Assembly (NCBI GenBank): GCA_001298555.1
Contig: LJCW01000022.1
Location: 28,124-92,123 of the forward strand
Reading direction: 5' to 3'
Source: Actinobacteria bacterium OV450
GTDB lineage: Bacteria; Actinomycetota; Actinomycetes; Streptomycetales; Streptomycetaceae
DNA: 64,000 nt
Under the pieces are notes generated by a model. It made no database searches, was not told the DNA's origin, and worked only from the letters and a program-made list of their open reading frames with translations. The position numbers were made by a program, and so were the translations under genes. Of the stretch, positions 44,444-52,468 are shown in pieces (the first letter of the stretch is position 1; each line of letters begins with the position of its first letter).

Positions 44444-47041
44444 GTGGCCGTCAGCGGGGCACGGCGGGATCCCGGGCCCGCGCTGCCGCCCGAGCCCGGG
44501 TCCGAGCCCGCGTCCGCCTCCGCCTCGGCCCGGATCGACGAACGTGTGCTGGGTGCCGGCACGAGCGTGCGCTTCGTGACGCTGCTGTTCCTGCTCCTGG
44601 CCGCCAGCGGTTCCATGATGCTGACCGTCGTCCTCGGCCTGGCCGACGGCAACCGGTCCGGCTGCGAACTCGCCGCCGGAGCCGACCCATCCGATCCGTC
44701 GTGGACGCAGTCCGCCCGCACCGTCGGCCAGGCCGTCGCCTACCGGCTCTGCCAGTCCGTGTGGGAACCCCCGCCTCCTTGGTGGCAGCTCGTGGGCTGG
44801 CCCCTCCTGCTCACCGCGTCGGCCGTGCTGCTCTTCCTGCTGCTGCCCCGCTGGAAGGCTCGGGCCGGCCGGGTGGTGCCGCTGGCAGCCGTCGACCCCG
44901 ACGGTGAAGTGGACGCCCTCGTCGCCGAGCTGGCGGGCACCACCGGCATCGCGACGGTGCCCCGGGTGGTCGTCGATCCGGCTGCCGGCGGATCCGGCGC
45001 GGTGGTGTTCGGGCGGACCGGCCGCCCGGTCGTCTGTCTGCAAGGGGGCCTGCTCGTCGACCGGCACCGCGACCCCGTCCGCTTCCGTGCGGTGCTGCTG
45101 CACGAACTCGCCCACGTGGCCAACCGGGACATCACCCTCACCTACGCCACCATCACGCTGTGGCGGGTCTTCCTGGCCCTCGTGCTGCTGCCCTACCTGC
45201 TCTGGGAGGGGCACGTCGTCCACGGGGTCCTCGCGGACGGCCGGATGCCGGTACTGGACCGGCCGATGCTGCTCGCCGCGTTCACGGTCACTCTGGTCCA
45301 CCTCGCCCGCTCGGACGTCCTGCGCAGCCGTGAGGTCTACGCCGACCTGACCGCGCTGCGCTGGGGCGCCGACCCGGGCGGCTGGGCCGGTGGGGTCCCG
45401 CAGGGCGCCGCCGGCCCGGTCCCGCGGGCGCGTGCCCTCACCTCCGTCCTCGCCCCGGTCCTCGCGCTGCTGCGCACCCACCCGCAGTGGAGCCTTCGCC
45501 GGAGCGCGCTGAGCGACCCGGCACCGCTGTTCCGCACCCCCGCCGCGGCGTTCTTCCTCACCGGCGCCACGGTCGTGCTCGTCGACCAGCACCTGCTGTA
45601 CTACCTGACGCCCTACAACCTGGCGACGATCGGGATCACCCAGGCGATCACGCTGCTGTCCGCCGCCCTGGTCACCGCGATCGCCGGCGTCTCGCTCTGG
45701 CGGACGGTCGCGTACGCCGTGCTGACCGGGGCCCGATCGCCCTCGGGCCTGTGGGCGGGAGGGTGGCTGGGAGCGGGCATCGCCGCCGGAACGGTCCTCA
45801 CCAGTTCGGGCGGCAGCGGGGTGTGGGTGCCGCAACGTCCGCAGATCCTGCTGCTGCCCGTGGCCGTCGGGCTGGCCTACGGGTGGTGGCTGACGCAGTG
45901 CGCACACCTGTGGACCCGCACCCGGCGCGGCAGGAGCCTGCGGCCCGCCCTGCTGATCAGTCTGGGCGCCGTCGTTCCCGCACTCGGGCTGTGGCTCGCC
46001 TGGTGGCACCTGATGGGGATCCTGTACGCGAGCGGGTTCACGGCGCGTGCGGCCGGCGTGGCCCAGTGGGTCTACGCCTGGTTTCCCACGGCCACCCCGG
46101 GGGACGACCCGGGGCGGGTCCCGGGGATCGCGACGGTGCTGCCGCTGCTGGGCAGCATCACCGCCGTCTTCCTGATCCCCCTCGCGATCACCCTGCTGTG
46201 GGCGGTACCGCTGATCGCCTGGGCGGCCGGCCCGGCGAAGGAGCGGCCGGGGCGCCGCAGCACCGAAGCGTCGGCGGACCCGGCGGCAGGCGGTGACCTC
46301 GTATCGGCCCCCAGGGTCGGGGGCTCGGCGAAGGAGCGGCCGGACCGCCGGAGCGCCCGAGCGTCCCTGGACCCCCCGCAGGCCGGTGACCTCGTATCGG
46401 CCCCTGAGGTTGCGGCGGGTGAAGGTGTCGTGCCGCCGCTCCGGCGGGTGCTGCTGCCGGGCGTGCTGGGCGCGGTGGTGGCCTGCGTCGCGTTCGCGGG
46501 GGTGCAGGCGTACCTGCACACCGGCCGGCCCGTCGCCGGGGACCGGGGCGGCTTGTACGCGCTGCGGTACACGGCCGGGACCCTGCTGGCCCTGGCCGCA
46601 CCCGCGGGGCTCGCCGCCCTCGTGGCGGGATGCCGGACGGGCCGGTTCCGGCTACTGGGGAACCTGATCGCGGCCCAGAGCACGGTCCTGCTCGGGTTCT
46701 TCGGCGTGACCGTCCTCGCCTCCCTCGACGGCTGCGCGGGGCCCCTCGCCGTGCTCCAGGACAGCTGCTCCTGGCGGCCGGCCTGGCAGCTGCGGCTGTT
46801 CCCGTACCTCTACGTGCTGAACGTCGCCCTCGTCCTCGCCACCGTGCTCGCCACCTTGCTGGCGGGGGTCGGCGCGGCGGCCGCCGCCGCCCTGCGCCGG
46901 GTCCAGCCGGCCCGGCCGACGTCTCCCGGATGCCTGCCCTCACGTTCACCGTCGACGTCGCCGCTGCCCAGAACTCGACGGCGCAACTGGCCGCCGTACC
47001 CGACGCGCCCGTGTCCGCCGCGACGCGGGCACGACAGGTGA
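44444..47041 (+). CDS. M48-family integral membrane metalloprotease (3' end frameshifted)
   Basis: 865 residues in this frame. The zinc motif LLHELAHVANRD lies near residue 220, with further ligands about 60 residues later in SREVYADLTALRWG. At least ten hydrophobic helices span the protein, as in HtpX/Ste24-like proteases. A 31-residue segment (KERPGRRS to DLVSAP) is duplicated in tandem near 598-658. After about residue 825 (RRVQPARP) the frame turns Pro/Arg-rich and shadow-like, while the frame one base back becomes protein-like and runs to 47472. A single-base deletion, sequencing error or programmed -1 shift near 46915-46925 is likely. GTG 44444 is the start. Confidence 0.8.
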   Translation: MAVSGARRDPGPALPPEPGSEPASASASARIDERVLGAGTSVRFVTLLFLLLAASGSMMLTVVLGLADGNRSGCELAAGADPSDPSWTQSARTVGQAVAYRLCQSVWEPPPPWWQLVGWPLLLTASAVLLFLLLPRWKARAGRVVPLAAVDPDGEVDALVAELAGTTGIATVPRVVVDPAAGGSGAVVFGRTGRPVVCLQGGLLVDRHRDPVRFRAVLLHELAHVANRDITLTYATITLWRVFLALVLLPYLLWEGHVVHGVLADGRMPVLDRPMLLAAFTVTLVHLARSDVLRSREVYADLTALRWGADPGGWAGGVPQGAAGPVPRARALTSVLAPVLALLRTHPQWSLRRSALSDPAPLFRTPAAAFFLTGATVVLVDQHLLYYLTPYNLATIGITQAITLLSAALVTAIAGVSLWRTVAYAVLTGARSPSGLWAGGWLGAGIAAGTVLTSSGGSGVWVPQRPQILLLPVAVGLAYGWWLTQCAHLWTRTRRGRSLRPALLISLGAVVPALGLWLAWWHLMGILYASGFTARAAGVAQWVYAWFPTATPGDDPGRVPGIATVLPLLGSITAVFLIPLAITLLWAVPLIAWAAGPAKERPGRRSTEASADPAAGGDLVSAPRVGGSAKERPDRRSARASLDPPQAGDLVSAPEVAAGEGVVPPLRRVLLPGVLGAVVACVAFAGVQAYLHTGRPVAGDRGGLYALRYTAGTLLALAAPAGLAALVAGCRTGRFRLLGNLIAAQSTVLLGFFGVTVLASLDGCAGPLAVLQDSCSWRPAWQLRLFPYLYVLNVALVLATVLATLLAGVGAAAAAALRRVQPARPTSPGCLPSRSPSTSPLPRTRRRNWPPYPTRPCPPRRGHDR
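46235..46420 (+). repeat. 93-bp tandem duplication within the M48 gene
   Basis: Two diverged copies begin at 46235 and 46328 (GCGAAGGAGCGGCCGG) and both end with GGTGACCTCGTATCGGCCCC. The offset of 93 bp keeps the frame and duplicates a hydrophilic loop between membrane helices. Confidence 0.75.
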
Positions 47042-47472
47042 ACGCCTGGTACGGCCTGGGCGGTGACACCGTCCTCGACCGGCTCTTCGCGCTCTCCGAC
47101 CAGCTGACCACCGCCCTCCGCGCGCCCCAGGGCGGCTCCTGGGACGCGCTGGACCGGCGGCTGCGGCCGATATGCGAGCAATGGGGACGGGCCGGACTGT
47201 ACGAGGCGGTCTGGTTCCGGGTCCCCGACCGCGAGACCCAGGCCGACTGGCACTCCGTCGCCGCCCACGCCGCCCAGGGCGGTCCGCGGTGTACGGCCGC
47301 CCTGAGCGCGCACGACCAGAACGCCCTGCTGAGCGCGCTGCGTGAGCTGGTCGCGGCCGGCCGCTGCACCGCGTCCGTCAATGCCCGGATCGACGCGGTG
47401 CTGCGCGCCGACGGCCGCCGGGGCACGGTCCGGGCGCCCGCGCAGGGGACGGCCTGCGAGCGCGCCGGGTAG
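46930..47472 (+). CDS. C-terminal domain of the M48 protein in the -1 frame
   Basis: 180 residues from ATG 46930, though the ATG has no ribosome-binding site. Sequence such as LTFTVDVAAAQNSTAQLAAV, ARQVNAWYGLGGDTVLDRLF and WGRAGLYEAVWFRVPDRETQ is protein-like, and the coding signal switches to this frame where the upstream frame degrades. The best reading is the soluble tail of the protease separated by a one-base shift. A separate overlapping gene is the alternative. Confidence 0.6.
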   Translation: MPALTFTVDVAAAQNSTAQLAAVPDAPVSAATRARQVNAWYGLGGDTVLDRLFALSDQLTTALRAPQGGSWDALDRRLRPICEQWGRAGLYEAVWFRVPDRETQADWHSVAAHAAQGGPRCTAALSAHDQNALLSALRELVAAGRCTASVNARIDAVLRADGRRGTVRAPAQGTACERAG

Positions 47473-47485
47473 GGCCGGTGGCGGG

Positions 47486-47514
47486 TTGACAGCCCCGGCG
47501 CCGCACATTACCTT
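47486..47514 (+). promoter_or_regulatory. Strong sigma-70-like promoter with flanking repeats
   Basis: TTGACA (47486-47491), a 17-bp spacer, then TACCTT (47509-47514). Downstream, ACCTT and AAGGT (47510-47514, 47526-47530) form an inverted repeat overlapping the -10, and TCAACCATCC is repeated at 47533-47542 and 47549-47558. This is one of the few consensus promoters visible, and it drives the mycothiol-type gene. Confidence 0.6.
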
Positions 47515-47612
47515 CGCAATTACTTAAGGTCTTCAACCATCCAGCACCTCAACCATCCTCGCCGCCCGAGGACGCACCACCAGTGGACACCAGTGGAAGG
47601 GCACAGCCAGCC

Positions 47613-48401
47613 ATGAACCCCGCCCAGCACGGAGCGGCCGTCGCGGCCGAGGCCGCAGCATTCGTCGCCACGGTCAAGGCGGCGGACCTCTCCACTCCGG
47701 TGCCGACCACGCCGGGCTGGACCCTGGCCGACCTCACGCAGCACGTCGGGAGCGTCCACCGCTGGTTCAGCGAGCTGCTGCGCCGGCGCATCCAGCAGCC
47801 GCCCACCAGCCGCGAGGTGGACCTGCGCCTGCCCGAACACGCCGACGCGTTCCCGGACTGGCTGGCGGAGAGCGCCGCCGAGGCCGCCGAGGTGTTCACC
47901 GCAACCGACCTGGACGCACCGATGTGGGCCTGGGGCGTCGACCAGCACGCCCGGTTCTGGGTCCGCCGCATGCTCTTCGAAACCCTCGTGCACCGGGCCG
48001 ACGCGGAGCTCGCGCTCGGGATCGCACCGCACATCGACCGCGCCCTGGCGGTCGACGGCATCGACGAGTTCCTCACCAACCTGCCGTACGCCTCCCCCTT
48101 TGCGCCGCTGACCGCCCGGTTGCGGACCCCCGAGCACCGGAGCATTCGCTTCCACTGCACGGACGTCGAGGGCGAGGGCGACGCTGCCGGCAGCGGCGAC
48201 TGGCTGGTCGGCCTGCGTCCCGACGGTTTCGCACTCGTGGCCGACGGCACCGAGGACCGGCCGGCGGACGCCACGGTCCGGGGACCGTCCGCTGAGCTCC
48301 TCCTGCTCCTGTACGGGCGCCGGGACCACGCGAGCGGCACCTTCCAGCTGCTCGGGGACCGGGAGCTGCTCGACCACTGGTTCGCCCACTCGGCCTTCTA
48401 G
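47613..48401 (+). CDS. Maleylpyruvate isomerase/mycothiol-dependent (DinB-like) family protein
   Basis: 262 residues. The N-terminal DinB-like helical bundle (VPTTPGWTLADLTQHVGSVH with a metal-ligand His, and FETLVHRADAELALG) and the C-terminal MDMPI_C-type domain (LLLLYGRRDHASGTFQLLGD) are both present. Family members are mycothiol-dependent isomerases or transferases of the actinobacterial thiol system. ATG 47613 is preferred (GGAAGG at 47595-47600); GTG 47583 is possible. Confidence 0.85.
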   Translation: MNPAQHGAAVAAEAAAFVATVKAADLSTPVPTTPGWTLADLTQHVGSVHRWFSELLRRRIQQPPTSREVDLRLPEHADAFPDWLAESAAEAAEVFTATDLDAPMWAWGVDQHARFWVRRMLFETLVHRADAELALGIAPHIDRALAVDGIDEFLTNLPYASPFAPLTARLRTPEHRSIRFHCTDVEGEGDAAGSGDWLVGLRPDGFALVADGTEDRPADATVRGPSAELLLLLYGRRDHASGTFQLLGDRELLDHWFAHSAF

Positions 48402-48408
48402 GGCCCGT

Positions 48409-48458
48409 CGTCGAACTCCCGTCGTCGCCCGGAGGGCGGGGCAGACGGGAGTTCGACG
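48409..48458 (+). terminator. 15-bp stem terminator
   Basis: CGTCGAACTCCCGTC (48409-48423) pairs exactly with 48444-48458 across a 20-base loop, starting seven bases after the stop codon of the mycothiol-type gene. Confidence 0.7.
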
Positions 48459-48575
48459 GCACGCCCTGGGCTCCGCACGGGCCGGGCTCCGGCAACCGGC
48501 TGGGGGCCACGGGCCGTTACATTGGTCCTGATCGGCCACGTGCCGCAGCGGGACGGTCCCGCATCCCCGGGAGGC

Positions 48576-49145
48576 ATGGTGGGTACGGCTCTGATCGCGT
48601 TGGCCGCGGCGACCGTCGGCGTGATCGGCACGCTCCTCGCGCCCGTCCTGTCCCAGCGGCTGACGGCCCGCGCCCAGGCCGAGCAGTTCGAACGCCAGCA
48701 ACGGACGGACCACGCGCAGCGGTTGCACGAGCGGCGGATCGCCGAGGAGGACCGGCGCCGCGACTGTTACGTGGCGGCGAACGCCGCGTACCGCCGCCAC
48801 CGGGTCGAGCTGATGAACTACTTGTGGCTCGTACACAAAGCCGAGGTCACCGCGGAGGGCCGGCAGGCGATGGAGGCCGCGCGGCACGCCCACCACGCGG
48901 CCTTCGCGGAGGCCCAGATGATCGCCTCCACCGCCGTGATGGACGAGCTCGACACCATGACCACGGCGCTGTCCGAACTGTACGGACGGACGATGCGGCT
49001 GGAGGAGGGCCGGCCGGTGCCGGGCGGCTCCTTCCAGGAGATACACGACGGGCTGCAGGAACTCTGGGACCGCGGGCAGGCACTCCGCGCCGTGATGCGC
49101 ACCGACCTGGGCATCGACGACGGCCCGCTCCCCCGGCCCGTATAA
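48576..49145 (+). CDS. Single-pass membrane protein with coiled-coil, function unknown
   Basis: 189 residues. One hydrophobic helix at the N-terminus (GTALIALAAATVGVIGTLLA) is followed by a long charged helical region (LTARAQAEQFERQQRTDHAQ and on) that should form a coiled coil in the cytoplasm. Such proteins are common in Streptomyces; I know no function. GGGAGG precedes ATG 48576. The last codons lie in a 29-bp imperfect duplication (GGCCCGCTCCCCC) that extends past the stop. Confidence 0.75.
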   Translation: MVGTALIALAAATVGVIGTLLAPVLSQRLTARAQAEQFERQQRTDHAQRLHERRIAEEDRRRDCYVAANAAYRRHRVELMNYLWLVHKAEVTAEGRQAMEAARHAHHAAFAEAQMIASTAVMDELDTMTTALSELYGRTMRLEEGRPVPGGSFQEIHDGLQELWDRGQALRAVMRTDLGIDDGPLPRPV

Positions 49146-49537
49146 CCCCGGCCCGCTCCCCCGCCCATATAGCCCCGGCCCCGCCCTCGGCGCGCCCGGC
49201 GACCGGCCGGGGCCATTCCGCCGGGGCGCCGCCGCCGTGTCCGCAAGCGATTTCCGCCACGTCCCACTCCCACCCACCGGTTCCGGCCAAAGCTCCCCGC
49301 CCGGAACTCCGGTCCTGCGGGCGGAGCGCGCAACGATCAGCTGCGAGGGACGCGCAGGGCGCCTCGGGAGGTCGGCCAGATCCGGCTGCTCCGTCCTCCG
49401 TGCTGCTGTGTACTCACTCCCTCCAGTTCCCCGGACGACTCGAAGGCGCCTCCCCCGACCACGGCCGGGGGCTGCGCCGCCGTGCCGTGCTCCGGGTGAA
49501 CCGGGTTCCCTCACAGCCGAGTTGGAGGAGCCGCAGC
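49146..49537. other. 392-bp region upstream of the ABC transporter
   Basis: No supported gene. It holds the repeat tail of the preceding gene, a hairpin (GCCCCGGCC at 49172-49180 pairing with 49205-49213) that may terminate it, and presumably the transporter promoter. A search for a small precursor-peptide ORF before the transporter found nothing convincing. Confidence 0.5.
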
Positions 49538-51427
49538 ATGACCCAGAGCCAGGCCGGGCAGGCCGAGAAGTCCGAGGACACCGCACTGCCCGCACCACCG
49601 GAGTTCACGTACACCTGGGGTCAGCACAACAAGACCATGGAGCGGCTCTCGCTCGGGCAGATGGCCCGTCGCGTGCCCGCCGCCCTCGCACAGACCGCCC
49701 GGCTGGCCTGGGCGGTGAACCACACCGCATTCCTCTGGCTGGTGTGCGCCCAACTCCTCGGCGGGGTGTGCACCGCAGCCGGCCTCGCCGCGGTCTCCAG
49801 GGCCATGGGCCCGCTCCTCGCCGACGGCAGCCCCGAACAGCGCATCGCCGGGGCCACCTGGCCCCTGGTCGCCGCAGCGACCATGACGGCCTTGGGGGCA
49901 CTGGCGTCCATCGCAGCCGGCAGTGCCGCCCGGCGCCTGAACCCGGGCATGTCCACGATCGCCGACCTGGCCATGGTCGACGCCCACATGGACGTCGAAC
50001 TGGCCGCCTACGACGCCCCCGACTTCACCGAGCGCTCCGAGGGGGCGGAGACGGGATCGGCCCGTTCCGCCATGCTGCTGCAGGATGCGCTCGGCTTCAC
50101 CGGCGGCCTCATCGACATGGTCGCCGTGGCGTCGGTGCTGTCCCTGGTGCACCCGCTGCTCCTGCCGCTCCTGCTGCTGTCGGTGATCCCCCGGGGCCTC
50201 GGCTCGGTCTTCGCCGCCCGTCTCGACTACCGCCTCCACAACGAGACGATCGCCTCGCGCAACATCCGCCACATGATGCGCTGGCACCTCACGACCCCCA
50301 AGCTCGCCGACGAGCTCCGCGGCAACAGCATGCGCGCCTACGCCCACCACTGGTACGCGGCGGTCTGCAGGCGGATCGACTCCAAGATGGTCGGCTCCGC
50401 CCCCCGGTACCTGGCGGTGTACCTGACCGCGGCCGCCGTGTCGGGCCTGTTCATCGCCCTGACCTGGCTGTCCCTGGGCGCACTGGTGGTCGGCGGTTAC
50501 ATGGCCGTGGGCGCGGCCGGCACCGCCATCGTCGCCATGCGGACGTCCACCGCGGCGCTGTCGCAGCTCGTCGTCTACGGGGCGGCCATGTTCCAGCACG
50601 CGCTCTACCTCGGCGACTACGCCGCCTTCATCGCGGAGTCCGCCGAGCTGTCCGTACCGCGCGGGGCCCAGGTGCTGGAGGCTCCGCAGAAGATCCGGAT
50701 GGAGGGGGCGTCGTACACCTACCCCGGCAAGGACACCCCGGCGCTCGGCCCGGTCGACCTCACCCTGAACCGCGGGGAGGTCGTCGCGCTCGTGGGGGAG
50801 AACGGCGCCGGCAAGTCCACGTTCATCCGGCTCCTGACGGCGCTGACGGCCCCGACTGCGGGCAGCGTCACCTGGGACGGAGTGCCGACCTCCGACGCCG
50901 ACCAGCGTTCGGCCTGGACCCACGTCGGGCTGGTCACCCAGTCGTACGGGTACTGGCCCTTCTCGACCCGCGAGAACATCACCCTCGGCCAGCCCGATGC
51001 GCGCGGCGAGGAGGCCGTCTGGGAGGCCTTGGCCGCCGTGGGCATGAAGGAGGCCGTCGAGGAGTTCCCCAACGGCCTGGACACCCTGCTGGCCCGCTCC
51101 CTGTGGGGCGGCCACGAGCCGGCCGGCGGCCAGTGGCAGCGCCTGGCCTGCGGGCGGGCCTTCCACCGGCGGCCCGCGCTCCTGGTCATGGACGAGCCCA
51201 CCTCGGCGATGGACCCGCGGGGCGAGCACATGGTCTTCTCCGGGCTGCGGGACATGAAGGACGACCGGATCACGGTGATCGTCACCCACCGCATGGAGAA
51301 CTGCCGGCTGGCCGACCGGATCGTCGTCCTCGACGCCGGCCGGATCACCGAGCAGGGCACCTATGAGGAACTCGTGCGGCTGGGCGGTTCGTTCGCCGAG
51401 CTCGTGCGGCTCTCCCAGGACCGGTAG
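49538..51427 (+). CDS. ABC exporter (fused permease and ATPase)
   Basis: 629 residues. Six membrane helices lie in about 50-330. The ATPase has Walker A VGENGAGKSTF, Q-loop VTQSYGYWPF, signature-like HEPAGGQWQRLACGRA (the usual LSGGQ is altered to PAGGQ), Walker B LLVMDEPTSAMDP and switch His in IVTHRMENC. It has the layout of half-transporters that export peptides or lipids. GGAGGAG at 49524-49530 supports ATG 49538. It faces a methyltransferase gene across a terminator. The cargo is unknown. Confidence 0.88.
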   Translation: MTQSQAGQAEKSEDTALPAPPEFTYTWGQHNKTMERLSLGQMARRVPAALAQTARLAWAVNHTAFLWLVCAQLLGGVCTAAGLAAVSRAMGPLLADGSPEQRIAGATWPLVAAATMTALGALASIAAGSAARRLNPGMSTIADLAMVDAHMDVELAAYDAPDFTERSEGAETGSARSAMLLQDALGFTGGLIDMVAVASVLSLVHPLLLPLLLLSVIPRGLGSVFAARLDYRLHNETIASRNIRHMMRWHLTTPKLADELRGNSMRAYAHHWYAAVCRRIDSKMVGSAPRYLAVYLTAAAVSGLFIALTWLSLGALVVGGYMAVGAAGTAIVAMRTSTAALSQLVVYGAAMFQHALYLGDYAAFIAESAELSVPRGAQVLEAPQKIRMEGASYTYPGKDTPALGPVDLTLNRGEVVALVGENGAGKSTFIRLLTALTAPTAGSVTWDGVPTSDADQRSAWTHVGLVTQSYGYWPFSTRENITLGQPDARGEEAVWEALAAVGMKEAVEEFPNGLDTLLARSLWGGHEPAGGQWQRLACGRAFHRRPALLVMDEPTSAMDPRGEHMVFSGLRDMKDDRITVIVTHRMENCRLADRIVVLDAGRITEQGTYEELVRLGGSFAELVRLSQDR

Positions 51428-51441
51428 GGCGGTGTGACGCC

Positions 51442-51490
51442 GGGGACGTGGCGCGATGCGCGCGGTCGCGCGGCGTTGCGCCACGTCCCC
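51442..51490. terminator. Bidirectional terminator between convergent genes
   Basis: GGGGACGTGGCGC (51442-51454) pairs exactly with 51478-51490, with an inner GC-rich hairpin in the loop. It fills the gap between the ABC exporter stop and the methyltransferase stop and reads as a hairpin from both sides. Confidence 0.75.
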
Positions 51491-52306
51491 TCAGGGCGTG
51501 CGGTGCGGGGCGGCCGCCGGGATGGCCCGCCGTACGCGGAGCAGGTCGGGCGGCAGCTCGCCCTCCAGGACGAGGCCCGCGCCGGCGAGTTCCGCGCCGA
51601 GCGCCTGCCGGGTGAGCGGCCACAGCAGGAAGGACTCCTGGGCCCTGCGCACGACCCGGCCCTGACGGCACACCAGGTAGGCGTAGTCGCAGCGGATCCG
51701 GTCGTGCTCGGCGCGGGCGGTGACCTGCCCCCGGTAGGTGTCCATGCCGAGCCGTACCTCGCCCAGCGAGCGCCTGGTCGGCCGGACCGGGAGCCGGGCC
51801 GGCGGGCGGTCCAGGAAAAGCAGGCCGCCCGGCACCAGCAGGTCGGCCAGCGCACGCCACAGCCCCCGCCGCTCGTGCGGCGGCAGGCAGGAGGCCATCC
51901 GCAGGCAGACCGCCAGATCGGCCTGGCCGGTGAGCGACAGCTCCGCGGCGGAACAGGGGTGCACGGTCACCCGGTCCCCGACGAAGCCCCCGGCGGGCGG
52001 GTGCAGCCGCGAGAGCAGGACGGCGCGCATCGCCGCCGCCGGCTCGACCGCGTGGACCGGTACGCACGAAGCGCCGATCAGCACGTCGGTGACCAGCCCG
52101 GTCCCCGCCCCGACCTCGACGATCCCCACGCGCGCCGCGGCCGCCGGACCGGTGAGCGCGAGCGCGTGCCGGTGGTAGGACCTGGCGTGCAGCAGGTCGT
52201 AGAACTCGGCCGAGACGGTGTACGCCCGGCCCTCGGCGCTGCCCTCCGGCAGAGCCTTCGGTGGTGCCGCGTACGTCCCCCGTCGTGTTTCCCCCCGTAT
52301 GTGCAT
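51491..52306 (-). CDS. Class I SAM-dependent methyltransferase
   Basis: 271 residues. Motif I is VGIVEVGAGTGLVTDVLIG, the acidic ribose ligand is in VHAVEPAAAMRAVLL, and motif IV-like ADLAVCLRMASCLPP and post-motif LVPGGLLFLDRPP follow. Substrate unknown, probably a small molecule. ATG 52306 (MHIRGETRRG) is chosen; an in-frame upstream start at 52360 is also possible. It is convergent with an ABC exporter. Confidence 0.85.
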   Translation of the reverse strand: MHIRGETRRGTYAAPPKALPEGSAEGRAYTVSAEFYDLLHARSYHRHALALTGPAAAARVGIVEVGAGTGLVTDVLIGASCVPVHAVEPAAAMRAVLLSRLHPPAGGFVGDRVTVHPCSAAELSLTGQADLAVCLRMASCLPPHERRGLWRALADLLVPGGLLFLDRPPARLPVRPTRRSLGEVRLGMDTYRGQVTARAEHDRIRCDYAYLVCRQGRVVRRAQESFLLWPLTRQALGAELAGAGLVLEGELPPDLLRVRRAIPAAAPHRTP

Positions 52307-52468
52307 CGGGCCATCATCGCCGCACGGGCGCCGTCCCACGACCCCGGATTCGGCCACCACGGCGGGGGCCCGCCGCCCCGGACGCGGGGATGTCCCGCGG
52401 CCGGGAGCGGACTTCGGCGGTCCGCCCGCCCCGGCGCCGTGTCAGTGGGGCGTGCGACGATCCCAGAC

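Noticed and set aside
49146..49537. Precursor peptide gene before the ABC exporter
   Set aside because: No short ORF with a ribosome-binding site and leader/core-like sequence was found.
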